NCBI RefSeq assembly: GCF_905220995.1
Contig: NZ_CAJNBJ010000007.1
Location: forward strand, 1-64,000
Direction of reading: 5' to 3'
Length of the DNA: 64,000 bases
Origin: Nitrospira defluvii
GTDB lineage: Bacteria; Nitrospirota; Nitrospiria; Nitrospirales; Nitrospiraceae
The notes beneath the pieces were generated by a model that saw nothing but the letters and a program-made list of their open reading frames with translations, was not told the DNA's origin and did no database searches. Position numbers and translations under genes: made by a program. Positions 10,634 through 19,831 of the stretch are shown piece after piece. Numbering within the stretch: the stretch's first letter is position 1; each line of letters opens with the position of its first letter.

Positions 10634-13600
10634 ATGCAACAGGAAATCGAGATCGAAGGATTACGACTCTCGCCGCAACAGAAGAGGCTCTGGCTGTGGC
10701 AGCAGCAGGGGCATCTCAGCCTGGGACGAGCCGTTGTCACGCTGGACGGCGCATTCGACGAGGAAGCGGTGTTGGCGGCGCTTCGACGGGTGATCGCCCG
10801 GCACAACAGCCTGCGGACGACGTTTTACCGTCAACCGGGCATGAAGGTGCCGTTTCAGGTCGTCCATGAGGCAGGGGGCGTGGACTGGCACGTGCTCGAT
10901 CTCCGTCATCTCACCCGGGACGGCGAACGCGAAGAAGCGCTGGAGCAGGTTGCCCATCGGAGGGACGCGCCTGATTGGGAACGTGGACCGCTCGTGCGCG
11001 CCGTCTTCTGTCGATGGACGGAGACCCATGCGCGGGTCCTCCTCGACATACCGGGTCTCTGTGCCGATGCCAAGTCGCTGTCGAACATGGTGGCCGAACT
11101 GAGCCGTGCGCTGGACGGAGATCTCGGCGATCTAGGGGACGACCCGGTTCAATATGGACAGTTTTCAGAATGGCAGCATGAGCTGATCGAAGCGGAAGAG
11201 GCGGTCCAGGGACGAGCCTGGTGGTCCCGGTGCAGCAGCGCCGGTTTTGATCACGTGGTCCTGCCGTTTGAACGAGAACCTTCTCTCACAGAGTCTGATG
11301 CCGGGAGGCGGCCGATCCATCGGGCGCTCTCAACGGCCGCGATCCGGCGGTTGCAGGACCGGGCCGCCGACGCTCACGTCTCTCTGCCTGTACTGTTGTA
11401 TGGCTGTTGGTCAGCGCTGCTCTCTCGCATGACCGGGTCGCGCGAGGTCACCTGCTGGTGGCGAACCGATGGCCGTCCGTATGAAGAATTGTCCGAGGGG
11501 ATCGGACTGTTCGAACGGTGGCTTCCGCTTCCTTTCCGGATAGAAGGGAATATGGCGCTTGGAGATCTGCTGTCGCTGTTGTCCCGCCAGCAGGCGCAAG
11601 CAGAAGACTGGCAACAATATTATGCCGGTCGGTCGGAGGACGAAGAACTGCAGGCGGTCAGGGATGCGATCGGCTTTGAGTATAGCCGTCGCCCTACGCC
11701 TCACCGGACGGTGGCCGGTCTCATCGCGCTGGCGGAGGGGTCGCTATGCGCTGAGCCCTTCAAATTGCGCCTGGCTTGTTTGGAAGATGCCACGGGCCTT
11801 GCCATGAACTGGCACGTCGACCGGGAACGGATCCCGAGCGAGATGATGGAGGTACTGGCGGATCGCTACGTCGAATTGCTACGCGGCCTTCCGGATCGGC
11901 TCGACATCGCGATCGATGAGTTGGAGATCGTCGGGGCAGGGGAACGGATCAGGCTGACGCGGGAACTCAACCGTACCGCTCACTCTTGCCAGTCCACGCC
12001 TTTGATGCACAGCCTGATCGAGGCCCAAGCGAAACAGAATTCCGGGCACACGGCCCTGGTTGCCGGCAGTCAGTGCCTGTCCTATGACGCACTCAACTGC
12101 CAGGCCAATCGGATTGCACAGGCGCTCAGACGCCGCGGTGTGACCATCGGGGACCGTGTCGGTCTCTGCATCGATCGTTCGGCGGACATGATCGTGGCGA
12201 TGCTGGGCGTCCTGAAAGCCGGTGCCGCCTACGTACCGATCGATCCGGCCCATGCCGCGGTGCGACTGGCTCCGCAGATGGCCCAGAGCGGCGCGACGAT
12301 TCTCTTGACCCGATCAGCCACGGAAAATCCGCTTCCTCGATTCGATGGTGCGATACTGAATCTTCCTGAGGATGTGGTAGACGAACCGGATGAGGATCTC
12401 GACCTGGCGTTCTCGCCGGACGAACTCGCCTATGTCATCTATACGTCAGGATCGACCGGCCAGCCGAAAGGGGTTGCCGTTTCCCATCGTAGTCTTGCCA
12501 ACTATACGTTCGCTGTCACCAGACGATTGGGCTTGGCCGGACGGCTGCAGTTTGCCACCGTCTCCACACTGAGCGCGGATTTGGGCCACACGGTTATTTT
12601 TCCCGCACTCACCTCCGGCGGCTGCCTCCATGTGATCGACTATGCAACCGCAACCGATGGACGGTCGTTTGCCTCATACCTCAGCACACATCCCATCGAT
12701 GTGCTGAAAATCGTGCCGTCCCATTTCAAGGCTCTGTTGGCGACCAGCGAAGGAGAGGCGGTCTGGCCGCGCGCCTATCTCATCTTCGGCGGTGAGACCT
12801 TGCCCTGGGATCTGGCCGATCGGGTCAGGCAACAGGCGACCTGCCGCGTCATCAACCATTATGGTCCTACGGAAACCACGGTCGGCGCCACGACCACCGC
12901 CGTGACCGATTCAGCCGAGCCGCGCCTTGCGCGGAGCGCTCCCATCGGTCGCCCTCTCGACAATATGGAGACCTACATCCTCGACGAGCGATTGCAGCCG
13001 GTGCCGGTCGGCGTGGCGGGAGAACTGTATGTGGGAGGGCTTGGGGTTGCGCGTGGCTATTGGAATCAACCGGACCGCACCGCCGAACGGTTCGTCCCCA
13101 ATCCGCATGCCTCTCAACCAGGATCACGCCTCTATCGAACCGGCGATCGAACCAGGTGGCTGCCGGACGGCTCGATCGAATTTCTAGGCCGAGTGGACCA
13201 CCAAGTGAAACTCCGGGGATTCCGGATCGAACTCGGAGAAATCGAGTCGGTACTGCGGGAGCATCCCGCTATTCAGGATGCCGTCGTTACCGTATGGGAG
13301 GACAAGCAGGCCGAACCGTGCCTGGCTGCCTATCTCGTGGCCGGGGGGCTGGCGCCAGATGCCCGAACGGTTCAAGACTTTCTGCGCGCTCGCCTGCCGG
13401 ATTACATGGTACCGGCGCTGGTGGTGTCGCTCGACGCGTTGCCGTTGACAGCGAATGGTAAGGTCGACCGGAAGTCATTGCCGGCGCCGGAAGCTGGGAA
13501 TACACGCGCGACGTATGGTCCCCCCCAAACGCCGACGGAAGCCCTGCTGGCCGATATTTGGATGGAGGTGTTAGGCTGCCCGCGCGCCGGCCGTTCTGAT

Positions 13601-14632
13601 AACTTCTTTGATCTCGGAGGCCATTCTCTGCTCGCGACTCAAATCATGTCACGACTTCGAAAGATGTTTCACGCTGACCTTCCATTACGGATCATCTTTG
13701 AATGTCCCACCATCGTTGAACTCGCAGGTGCTATTGAGCGATATCATCAAAGGCCGACCACTGCGTCACGGCTGATTCCGATTCGGCCCTCCGGCACTCG
13801 TCCCCCTTTGTATTGTTTTGATCCTTCCGGCAGCCATGTCTTGACCTATCGTCCATTGGCGGCTGCACTTTCTCTCGAGCAGCCCGTGTTCGGGATTGAT
13901 ACGAGCGATTTCTGGGATTTAAGGCGCGAGGGCCTCTCGTTGACCGAGTTTGCCGAGGAATATGCCGACATGCTCATTGAATTCCAACCCGAGGGCGCGT
14001 TCCATTTGATTGGTTGGTCAAAAGGTGGAGTCATTGCCCTTGCGACTGCTCAGACTTTGGAAAGATGTGGGCGAATCGTAGAATTTTTAGGCATCATGGA
14101 TACTCATGTCCAGATGCGAGCCAAAGATGATGAGGCGCTTGAAAGTCTCAGTCCGTATTTGTTGTGTCTCCCCGAAGAACACCAACGGGAGATCCTCGCC
14201 TTGGATGCAGGGGAGTTGCACAGGCTGCAGCAGGAGTTACAGGAACTGCCGGAACATCAACGCCTCAATCATGCCATTCGTTGGGCGGCATGTCGTGGAT
14301 ATGTACCGAAAGATCTCCCCATGGACGTCGTCGTGCGTAGCTGTGCGATCACACAGGGGACGCGCGCCGTTATGGAAGCGATCCGATGCGCGCCCATCAT
14401 GGCGTCAATCACGGGTTGGTGGTGTGACGAGACGTTACACCGGTATGGCGGCGCTCCTGTGGATTGGGCTGTCTATACGACGGGAGGTGTAGACATTCAT
14501 ACTGCGAACAGTGATCACATGCATCTGCTTGGAGACCCTCAGGTCCATGACACGCTCGATCGAATACTAAAAAGCCTGTCAATTGCCGCATCTGTTTTCG
14601 AGTATTCCGACAGCGTCAATGAGGCGCCCTGA
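10634..14632 (+). CDS. Terminal NRPS: degenerate C/interface-like domain-A(Asp)-T-thioesterase
   Basis: This 1332-aa protein begins 9 nt after the hydroxylase-bearing synthetase. Residues 1-440 have the condensation fold signature (LSPQQKRLWLWQQ) but lack HHxxxDG; the aligned site reads LCADAKS near residue 142, so it is unlikely to form peptide bonds. The A domain (~458-950, TSGSTGQPKG near 603) has pocket residues D-L-T-K-I-G-H-V-G, an aspartate signature. The T domain Ser is 998. A type I thioesterase (~1045-1322) carries GWSKGG with nucleophile Ser1129 and releases the product. A non-catalytic C-like domain next to an Asp module, just after a fused hydroxylase, matches the interface domain described for siderophore aspartyl beta-hydroxylases. 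The beta-OH-Asp would then form on this T domain. Confidence 0.94.
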   Translation: MQQEIEIEGLRLSPQQKRLWLWQQQGHLSLGRAVVTLDGAFDEEAVLAALRRVIARHNSLRTTFYRQPGMKVPFQVVHEAGGVDWHVLDLRHLTRDGEREEALEQVAHRRDAPDWERGPLVRAVFCRWTETHARVLLDIPGLCADAKSLSNMVAELSRALDGDLGDLGDDPVQYGQFSEWQHELIEAEEAVQGRAWWSRCSSAGFDHVVLPFEREPSLTESDAGRRPIHRALSTAAIRRLQDRAADAHVSLPVLLYGCWSALLSRMTGSREVTCWWRTDGRPYEELSEGIGLFERWLPLPFRIEGNMALGDLLSLLSRQQAQAEDWQQYYAGRSEDEELQAVRDAIGFEYSRRPTPHRTVAGLIALAEGSLCAEPFKLRLACLEDATGLAMNWHVDRERIPSEMMEVLADRYVELLRGLPDRLDIAIDELEIVGAGERIRLTRELNRTAHSCQSTPLMHSLIEAQAKQNSGHTALVAGSQCLSYDALNCQANRIAQALRRRGVTIGDRVGLCIDRSADMIVAMLGVLKAGAAYVPIDPAHAAVRLAPQMAQSGATILLTRSATENPLPRFDGAILNLPEDVVDEPDEDLDLAFSPDELAYVIYTSGSTGQPKGVAVSHRSLANYTFAVTRRLGLAGRLQFATVSTLSADLGHTVIFPALTSGGCLHVIDYATATDGRSFASYLSTHPIDVLKIVPSHFKALLATSEGEAVWPRAYLIFGGETLPWDLADRVRQQATCRVINHYGPTETTVGATTTAVTDSAEPRLARSAPIGRPLDNMETYILDERLQPVPVGVAGELYVGGLGVARGYWNQPDRTAERFVPNPHASQPGSRLYRTGDRTRWLPDGSIEFLGRVDHQVKLRGFRIELGEIESVLREHPAIQDAVVTVWEDKQAEPCLAAYLVAGGLAPDARTVQDFLRARLPDYMVPALVVSLDALPLTANGKVDRKSLPAPEAGNTRATYGPPQTPTEALLADIWMEVLGCPRAGRSDNFFDLGGHSLLATQIMSRLRKMFHADLPLRIIFECPTIVELAGAIERYHQRPTTASRLIPIRPSGTRPPLYCFDPSGSHVLTYRPLAAALSLEQPVFGIDTSDFWDLRREGLSLTEFAEEYADMLIEFQPEGAFHLIGWSKGGVIALATAQTLERCGRIVEFLGIMDTHVQMRAKDDEALESLSPYLLCLPEEHQREILALDAGELHRLQQELQELPEHQRLNHAIRWAACRGYVPKDLPMDVVVRSCAITQGTRAVMEAIRCAPIMASITGWWCDETLHRYGGAPVDWAVYTTGGVDIHTANSDHMHLLGDPQVHDTLDRILKSLSIAASVFEYSDSVNEAP

Positions 14633-15053
14633 AGGATCGAACGGCTTGTCTGCGTGGAGAAGGGATATCGAGCCGAACCGTCGAGCCCGATGTGGGGAGC
14701 TGAGGTCAGAACTCTATTGGTTCATGGCCGGATTCGGTGACTGTACAGAGACGTGGAACTAGGCTCGCCGTTATCCTCACGCGTTACGGTGTATGGTCGG
14801 AACATACGACAGGACCAGTCTCGGTGGAAACAGTGGACGGGGACCATATGGATGCAGTCCATAGCATCCACGCCCATCAGCACATTGGCGAAGCACTCGC
14901 AGCCATTGAGCCCGCGAGGAGCTGAGCGCAACCGATCGCCTCTCAATAGAGAGTGCCTGCTCGAGTCAGACGGGATTGAGCAGGCCGTCTTTGCTGCCAT
15001 CCCGCATCATCTCTCCTCATGCGCTCGCCTCTTGGAATAGGATCTGTTGTGTC
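14633..15053. other. Intergenic, convergent gene ends
   Basis: This stretch lies between the last NRPS gene and the oppositely oriented RND gene. The short open frames here overlap one another and lack ribosome sites. I see no clear intrinsic terminator and no recognisable gene. Confidence 0.6.
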
Positions 15054-18000
15054 CTACCCCTCGGAATGCGTGGGGCTCGGCAGGACTGTGCCGGGACCGG
15101 GTCCGGTCGTTACGGCACGTCGAGCCGCCCAGGTCTCAGTCAACATCGTATAGATCATGGGTACCAGAAACAGGGTGAGGAGCGTCGAGAGCACGAGACC
15201 GTTGATGACGACGAGGCCGATGTGCCACCGGCCTGCGGCGCCGGCACCGGCGGCCAAGGCCAAGGGGAGAGCGGCCAGGATGGTGGACATCGTCGTCATG
15301 ATGATGGGCCGAAGTCGCAGGGCTGCGGCTTCGACGATGGCCACCTGGGTCGGACGGCCGTCCTGCCGCAGTTGATTGGCAAACTCGACAATGAGGATGG
15401 CGTTTTTCGTGACCAGCCCGATCAGGATCATCAAGCCGATTTCGCTGTAGATGTTCAACGTCCCTCGGAACAGCAGCAGGGCCAGCAAGGCACCGGCCAG
15501 GGCCGGCGGCACCGACACGAGGACGGTGATCGGATGGCGGAAGCTCTCGAACTGCGCCGCCAGAATGAGATAGACGACCAGCAGGGCCAGCACAAAAGTG
15601 AAGTGGAGGTTGCCGGACGACTCCTTGAACTCTTTGGTTTCGCCTGCGTAACTGATGCTGGCACCGGGGGGGAGATGGGTGCGGATGATCTGTTCCAATG
15701 ACTCCACCGAATGGCTGAGGGTGGAGCCGGGACCAACCCCGGCGCTGATCGTGGCGGCGCGCAGTTTTTGATAGTGGTTGAGCTGTTTGGGGGCGACGGT
15801 TTCGCTCAATGAGACGAGGTTGCTGAGAGGGATCAAATCCCCCTGCGTCCCGCGAACGTGCAGGCGGTCGATGTCCGATTTGGTGCCGCGATGCTGGGGC
15901 CGCATCTGGATGATGACGGGATATTCCTTCCCTTCACGCATGAACATGGAGGCTTTCCGTCCACCGAGGAACACCTCCAAGGTCCGTCCGATGGTCTCCA
16001 CCGGAATGCCGAGGTCTGCCGCTTTGTCACGGCGGATGTCGACTCGCAGCTCGGGCTTGTTGAGGTCGAGGTCGCTCTCGATGTTCACCAACGCCGGATG
16101 GTTCACCGTGTCATGGCGGACCTGCGTCATGATCTTGTCCAGCACGTCATAGGTCGGACCGCGAACCACCAGTTGGACCGGCGTCTTACTGTCCTCCTGA
16201 TTGAAGGGCGGAGGGTTGAGCGCGAAGACGCTCGCGCCGGGGATGGCCGACAGGGCCGGTTCTACCTCGTCGACGATCTTTCGCTGCGACCGGTCGCGAT
16301 CGGACCAGTCCTTCAGCGTGACCCAGGTGACGGCGCGGGTCACCAGCGTGGGGCGCCAGCCCCGCGCGACGACGGTGTAGTAGGAATCCATCTCGGGAAT
16401 GCGCGCGGCCGTCGTCTCGGTGTCCTTGGTATAACGGTCCGTGTAGTCGAGGGTGGACCCCTCCGGGGTGTTGACGTGGATGGCGAACCAGCCCGTGTCT
16501 TCCAGCGGCGCGAGTTCGCTCGGGAGGGCCCAGAGGAGCAGGCCGCTCACAGCCAAGGAGACAAGGGCCGCGAGCAGTACCAGCGAAGGCCGAGTCAAGG
16601 TCGTCTCCAGGGCCGAGCGATAACGCCCGGTGAGCCATTGCAGCCAAGCGGCACTATCCAACGCCGACCCTGTTGCCGACGAGCCGGCCACGACGGTTCG
16701 ACTCAACAGGCGGGCGCACATAGCCGGCGTGAGGGTGAGGGCGATGAAGCCAGACAGCAGCACGGACCCGGCGACCGCGATGCCGAGCTCCGAAAACAGC
16801 CGGCCGACAATGCCGGGGAGAAAGATGATCGGAAAGAAGACTGCCGCGAGCGTCAATGTGGTCGAGATCACGGCGAACCCGATTTCCCGGCTCCCTTCGA
16901 CGGCGGCTTCCTTGGGCGTCAACCCCTGTTCGATGCGCCTGTAAACATTTTCGACCACGACGATCGCGTCGTCCACGACGAGTCCGATGGCCAACACGAA
17001 GCCCAGCAACGTGATCGTGTTGATCGAACTGCCGGTAGCTTGCATCAGGACGAAGGTGCCTAGGATTGAGCCGGGAATCGCCACGGTGGGAATCAGCGTG
17101 GCACGGGCGCTCCGCAGGAACAGGAACACGACCAGGACGACGAGGATCACGGAGAGCGCGACGGATTGGTAGACTTCGCGCAGCGATCGCTCAATGTAGA
17201 TCGAGCTGTCGAACGCGGTGACGAGTTGCATGCCTTCGGGAAGAAGCGCTTCCAACGAGGGCAGGGTGCGTTTGACGGCCCGAGCGGTTTCCAGTGTATT
17301 TGCCTTCGACTGTTTCATGATGCCCAGCCCGATGGCCGGCTTGCCGTTGACGCGCACCAGTTTTCTCTCGTCTTCTGCGGCGATTTCGGCGAGCCCCACG
17401 TCCTGCAGGCGGACCGGGTAGCCGTCACGATAGGCCAAAATCAACTGATTGAACTGCTCCGGGCGCTCCAACCCGCCCCCCATCCGCACGCTGAATTCCC
17501 GTTGGGTGCTTTCGATGCGACCGGTCGGCATGGAGACATTTTGTGTGTGGAGGGCGTTCTCGACGTCCTGTACCGTCAGGAGCCGGGAGGCGAGCCGATC
17601 CGGATCCAGCCAGATCCGCATCGCATAACGGCGTTCCCCGTCGAGGACCACGCTGGAGACGCCCGGCAGCGGCGCGAGCCGGTCCTTCAGCTGACGTTGG
17701 GCGAAGTCGGTGATGTCCAATTCGCTGTGGCGGTCGCTGATCACCGCGAGCCACATGATGCCGTCCGATTCGCTGTCCTCCTTCATGACCAGCGGCGGTT
17801 CGATGCCCTGAGGCAAGAGGTATTGCACTCTGGCCACGCGGTCGCGCACATCGTTGGCGGCGGCATCCAGGTTGCGCGTGAGGGCAAATTCGAGGCTGAT
17901 GGTGGAGAGGCCCTCTCGACTGGTCGACCGCAAGGTTCGCAGTCCCTCGACGCCGCTCAACGCATCCTCGAGCACCGAGGTGATGTCTGTTTCGACCAGT

Positions 18001-18170
18001 TGGGCGTCGGCGCTCTGGTACACGGTCAGCACGGAAACCACGGGGAAGGTGAAGTCGGGATACTCACGGATCGGGAGTCGTGAGTACGACAGCAGACCGA
18101 AGAGCATCAGCAAGAGCGTCGCAACGGTGGCGAGGACCGGACGCTCGATGGAGAGGACGGACAATTTCAT
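15054..18170 (-). CDS. RND-family efflux permease (AcrB/MdtB-like)
   Basis: The 1038-aa length is normal for an HAE-type RND inner-membrane pump. The N-terminus MKLSVLSIERPVLATVATLL and the REYPDF segment after the first helix are typical, and the remainder has the family pattern of two membrane bundles and two large periplasmic loops. Proton-driven RND pumps export small molecules with a membrane fusion protein and an outer-membrane channel. The fusion protein is the next gene upstream (20 nt away); no channel gene is in the window. The gene is last in an apparent minus-strand operon with exbB-exbD-tonB and converges on the NRPS genes. Siderophore export, as for PvdRT- or MdtABC-type pumps, is the natural inference but not proven. 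Confidence 0.92.
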   Translation of the reverse strand: MKLSVLSIERPVLATVATLLLMLFGLLSYSRLPIREYPDFTFPVVSVLTVYQSADAQLVETDITSVLEDALSGVEGLRTLRSTSREGLSTISLEFALTRNLDAAANDVRDRVARVQYLLPQGIEPPLVMKEDSESDGIMWLAVISDRHSELDITDFAQRQLKDRLAPLPGVSSVVLDGERRYAMRIWLDPDRLASRLLTVQDVENALHTQNVSMPTGRIESTQREFSVRMGGGLERPEQFNQLILAYRDGYPVRLQDVGLAEIAAEDERKLVRVNGKPAIGLGIMKQSKANTLETARAVKRTLPSLEALLPEGMQLVTAFDSSIYIERSLREVYQSVALSVILVVLVVFLFLRSARATLIPTVAIPGSILGTFVLMQATGSSINTITLLGFVLAIGLVVDDAIVVVENVYRRIEQGLTPKEAAVEGSREIGFAVISTTLTLAAVFFPIIFLPGIVGRLFSELGIAVAGSVLLSGFIALTLTPAMCARLLSRTVVAGSSATGSALDSAAWLQWLTGRYRSALETTLTRPSLVLLAALVSLAVSGLLLWALPSELAPLEDTGWFAIHVNTPEGSTLDYTDRYTKDTETTAARIPEMDSYYTVVARGWRPTLVTRAVTWVTLKDWSDRDRSQRKIVDEVEPALSAIPGASVFALNPPPFNQEDSKTPVQLVVRGPTYDVLDKIMTQVRHDTVNHPALVNIESDLDLNKPELRVDIRRDKAADLGIPVETIGRTLEVFLGGRKASMFMREGKEYPVIIQMRPQHRGTKSDIDRLHVRGTQGDLIPLSNLVSLSETVAPKQLNHYQKLRAATISAGVGPGSTLSHSVESLEQIIRTHLPPGASISYAGETKEFKESSGNLHFTFVLALLVVYLILAAQFESFRHPITVLVSVPPALAGALLALLLFRGTLNIYSEIGLMILIGLVTKNAILIVEFANQLRQDGRPTQVAIVEAAALRLRPIIMTTMSTILAALPLALAAGAGAAGRWHIGLVVINGLVLSTLLTLFLVPMIYTMLTETWAARRAVTTGPGPGTVLPSPTHSEG

Positions 18171-18189
18171 GTATGTGTGCCGTGGGGCG

Positions 18190-19269
18190 TCAGCGGGAGG
18201 GCTCCGTCAAAGCGATGATGGGATCGCCCTCCTGCAGCTTGTGATGCCCGACGCGGATGACCGTATCCTGTTCCGTGAGTCCGTTGAGGACCTGAACGAA
18301 GCCTCTGGTGCGTGTGCCCAGGGTGATTTCCCGTTGTTGAGCGGTGCCCTCCCGCGCCAGGTAGACGTAGGTCTTCTCCTGTTTCGGCACCACGGCTTCT
18401 TCCGGGATCAACAACGCACGTTCCTCCTGGCCGTACGTGAGGAGAACCTGGGCAAACATGCCGGGCCGGAGACGCTGCTGCGGATTGGGGATGCGGGCGC
18501 GCACCTGCACGGATCGGGTGGTCATCTCGACTTGGGGATCGATCACGTACACGGCGCCATGGAAGGTTTCGCCAGGGTAGGCATCCGTCGTCAACTCGAT
18601 GGGCTGCCCCGGCGCCAGATGGCGCAACAGCGTTTCCGGGACCTTGAAGTCGATCTTGAGCTGGGCGAGATCTTCCAGGTTCACGATGTCGAGACCCGAG
18701 CCGACGAAGTCGCCGGGGGAGACCCGACGGATTCCGGTCATACCGGAAAACGGGGCGCGAATTTTCGTTTTGGCCAACCGGGTGACATAGAGGGCGTGGT
18801 TGGCCTGGGACACCTGGAGTGCGCCGGCCGCTTCATCGAGTTGCTGTTTCGTGATGTACCGTTTCCCATCCAAGTCGAGTTGTTTCAGCCGTTCATAGGT
18901 GAGCCGGCTGACTTTGAGTTGCGCCGCGGCCTGAGCGAGTTCCGCCTGAAGTTCCGAATCATCCAGATCGATCAGCAGCTGGTCTTTTCCCACGGCCTGG
19001 CCTTCTTCGAACCAGACCTGGCGGATGCGTCCAGCGATCTCCGGACGAATCAGGATACTTTCGTTGGCGCGTAAGGTGCCGACCGCTCTGATGGTGTGCC
19101 GAATGCGATCGATCGTCACCGGCGCCAGCACGACGGCCGTGCCCGTGGTGGGAGTGCCGGACACGCCTGAGGCGGGGACCGGCGTCAAGCCGGTCCATTT
19201 CACGGCATACGTGACGAAGATCGCCGTCAACGCGAAGAGCAACAGGTAGGTGGTGCGACGAGGAGTCAT
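18190..19269 (-). CDS. RND efflux membrane fusion protein (HlyD/AcrA type)
   Basis: This 359-aa periplasmic adaptor has an N-terminal hydrophobic anchor (TYLLLFALTAIFVTYAV). A lipoyl-like half motif around ESILIRPEIAGRI comes next, then a coiled-coil hairpin rich in Ala/Leu/Gln, and the second lipoyl/beta-barrel half (KIRAPFSGMTGIRRVSPGDF). This is the canonical order for the family. It links the inner-membrane RND pump encoded 20 nt downstream to an outer-membrane channel. It sits between a small periplasmic protein gene and the pump, all on the minus strand, so cotranscription is likely. Confidence 0.92.
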   Translation of the reverse strand: MTPRRTTYLLLFALTAIFVTYAVKWTGLTPVPASGVSGTPTTGTAVVLAPVTIDRIRHTIRAVGTLRANESILIRPEIAGRIRQVWFEEGQAVGKDQLLIDLDDSELQAELAQAAAQLKVSRLTYERLKQLDLDGKRYITKQQLDEAAGALQVSQANHALYVTRLAKTKIRAPFSGMTGIRRVSPGDFVGSGLDIVNLEDLAQLKIDFKVPETLLRHLAPGQPIELTTDAYPGETFHGAVYVIDPQVEMTTRSVQVRARIPNPQQRLRPGMFAQVLLTYGQEERALLIPEEAVVPKQEKTYVYLAREGTAQQREITLGTRTRGFVQVLNGLTEQDTVIRVGHHKLQEGDPIIALTEPSR

Positions 19270-19341
19270 GAGTGGTGCGACGGCGCTCCTGATCCTCCGG
19301 ACCGGCGGCGACAGACGTGTTTCAGGTGCGACAGGGCCGGC

Positions 19342-19800
19342 CTATTTGAACTCGAGCTTTTTCACGCCCTGCACCGGAAGGTCGACCTGGCCGAAGTCCG
19401 AATCGCCTTTGAAGCTCCCGTCGATGGCCAGAGGAAAATCTCCCGTCTTGCCGCTGGTCAGGGTGATGTGCAGTGACGGCGGCGTCTTGTCTGCGCCCGG
19501 CGTCACCTCGATGTGCTTCACCCCGTTGAACTTGATGTTGACCGTGGCGGTGCCGCGCTTTACCGGGAGGTGTTTCAATTCATGGGGAATAAACGATGTC
19601 TCACTCACCTTCTCTTCCCAATAAAACACGACGTTTTTCAAGTCGGTCTGCATGTCCTTGGCATCGGTCACGAGAGCATGAAACGGTTTGTCTCCGTTCT
19701 GCTGCGCGAAGGTGGGCGCGACCGCCCAGGAGCTCAGGGTGGCGATGGACGCGGCTGTCACGAGAGAGAGCGAATGCAAGCATGAACGACGTAATGACAT
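19342..19800 (-). CDS. Small periplasmic protein of unknown function
   Basis: The product is 152 aa. I chose the ATG at 19800 because GGAG lies 6 nt upstream on the minus strand and a signal peptide follows at once (residues ~1-34, ending near APTFAQ); a longer frame would run into tonB. The mature part (~118 aa) is hydrophilic, with KDMQTDLKNVVFYWEEKV and a beta-rich second half, and has no cysteine or obvious metal motif. I do not recognise a family. It lies between tonB and the efflux genes, so a periplasmic role in siderophore traffic is possible but only inferred from position. Confidence 0.75.
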   Translation of the reverse strand: MSLRRSCLHSLSLVTAASIATLSSWAVAPTFAQQNGDKPFHALVTDAKDMQTDLKNVVFYWEEKVSETSFIPHELKHLPVKRGTATVNIKFNGVKHIEVTPGADKTPPSLHITLTSGKTGDFPLAIDGSFKGDSDFGQVDLPVQGVKKLEFK

Positions 19801-19831
19801 AAGAATCTCCGTTGCGTGGTCTAGAGGGTGA

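Noticed and set aside
14753-15040. 95-codon frame between the NRPS and RND genes
   Set aside because: No ribosome site, conflicting frames on both strands, no similarity to any family I know.
15858-17063. 401-codon plus-strand frame opposite the RND gene
   Set aside because: Antisense to well-conserved RND sequence; composition (Arg, Gly, Asp, His) is typical of a shadow frame.
17854-19074. 406-codon plus-strand frame spanning the RND and MFP genes
   Set aside because: It crosses two clear minus-strand genes and shows no domain.
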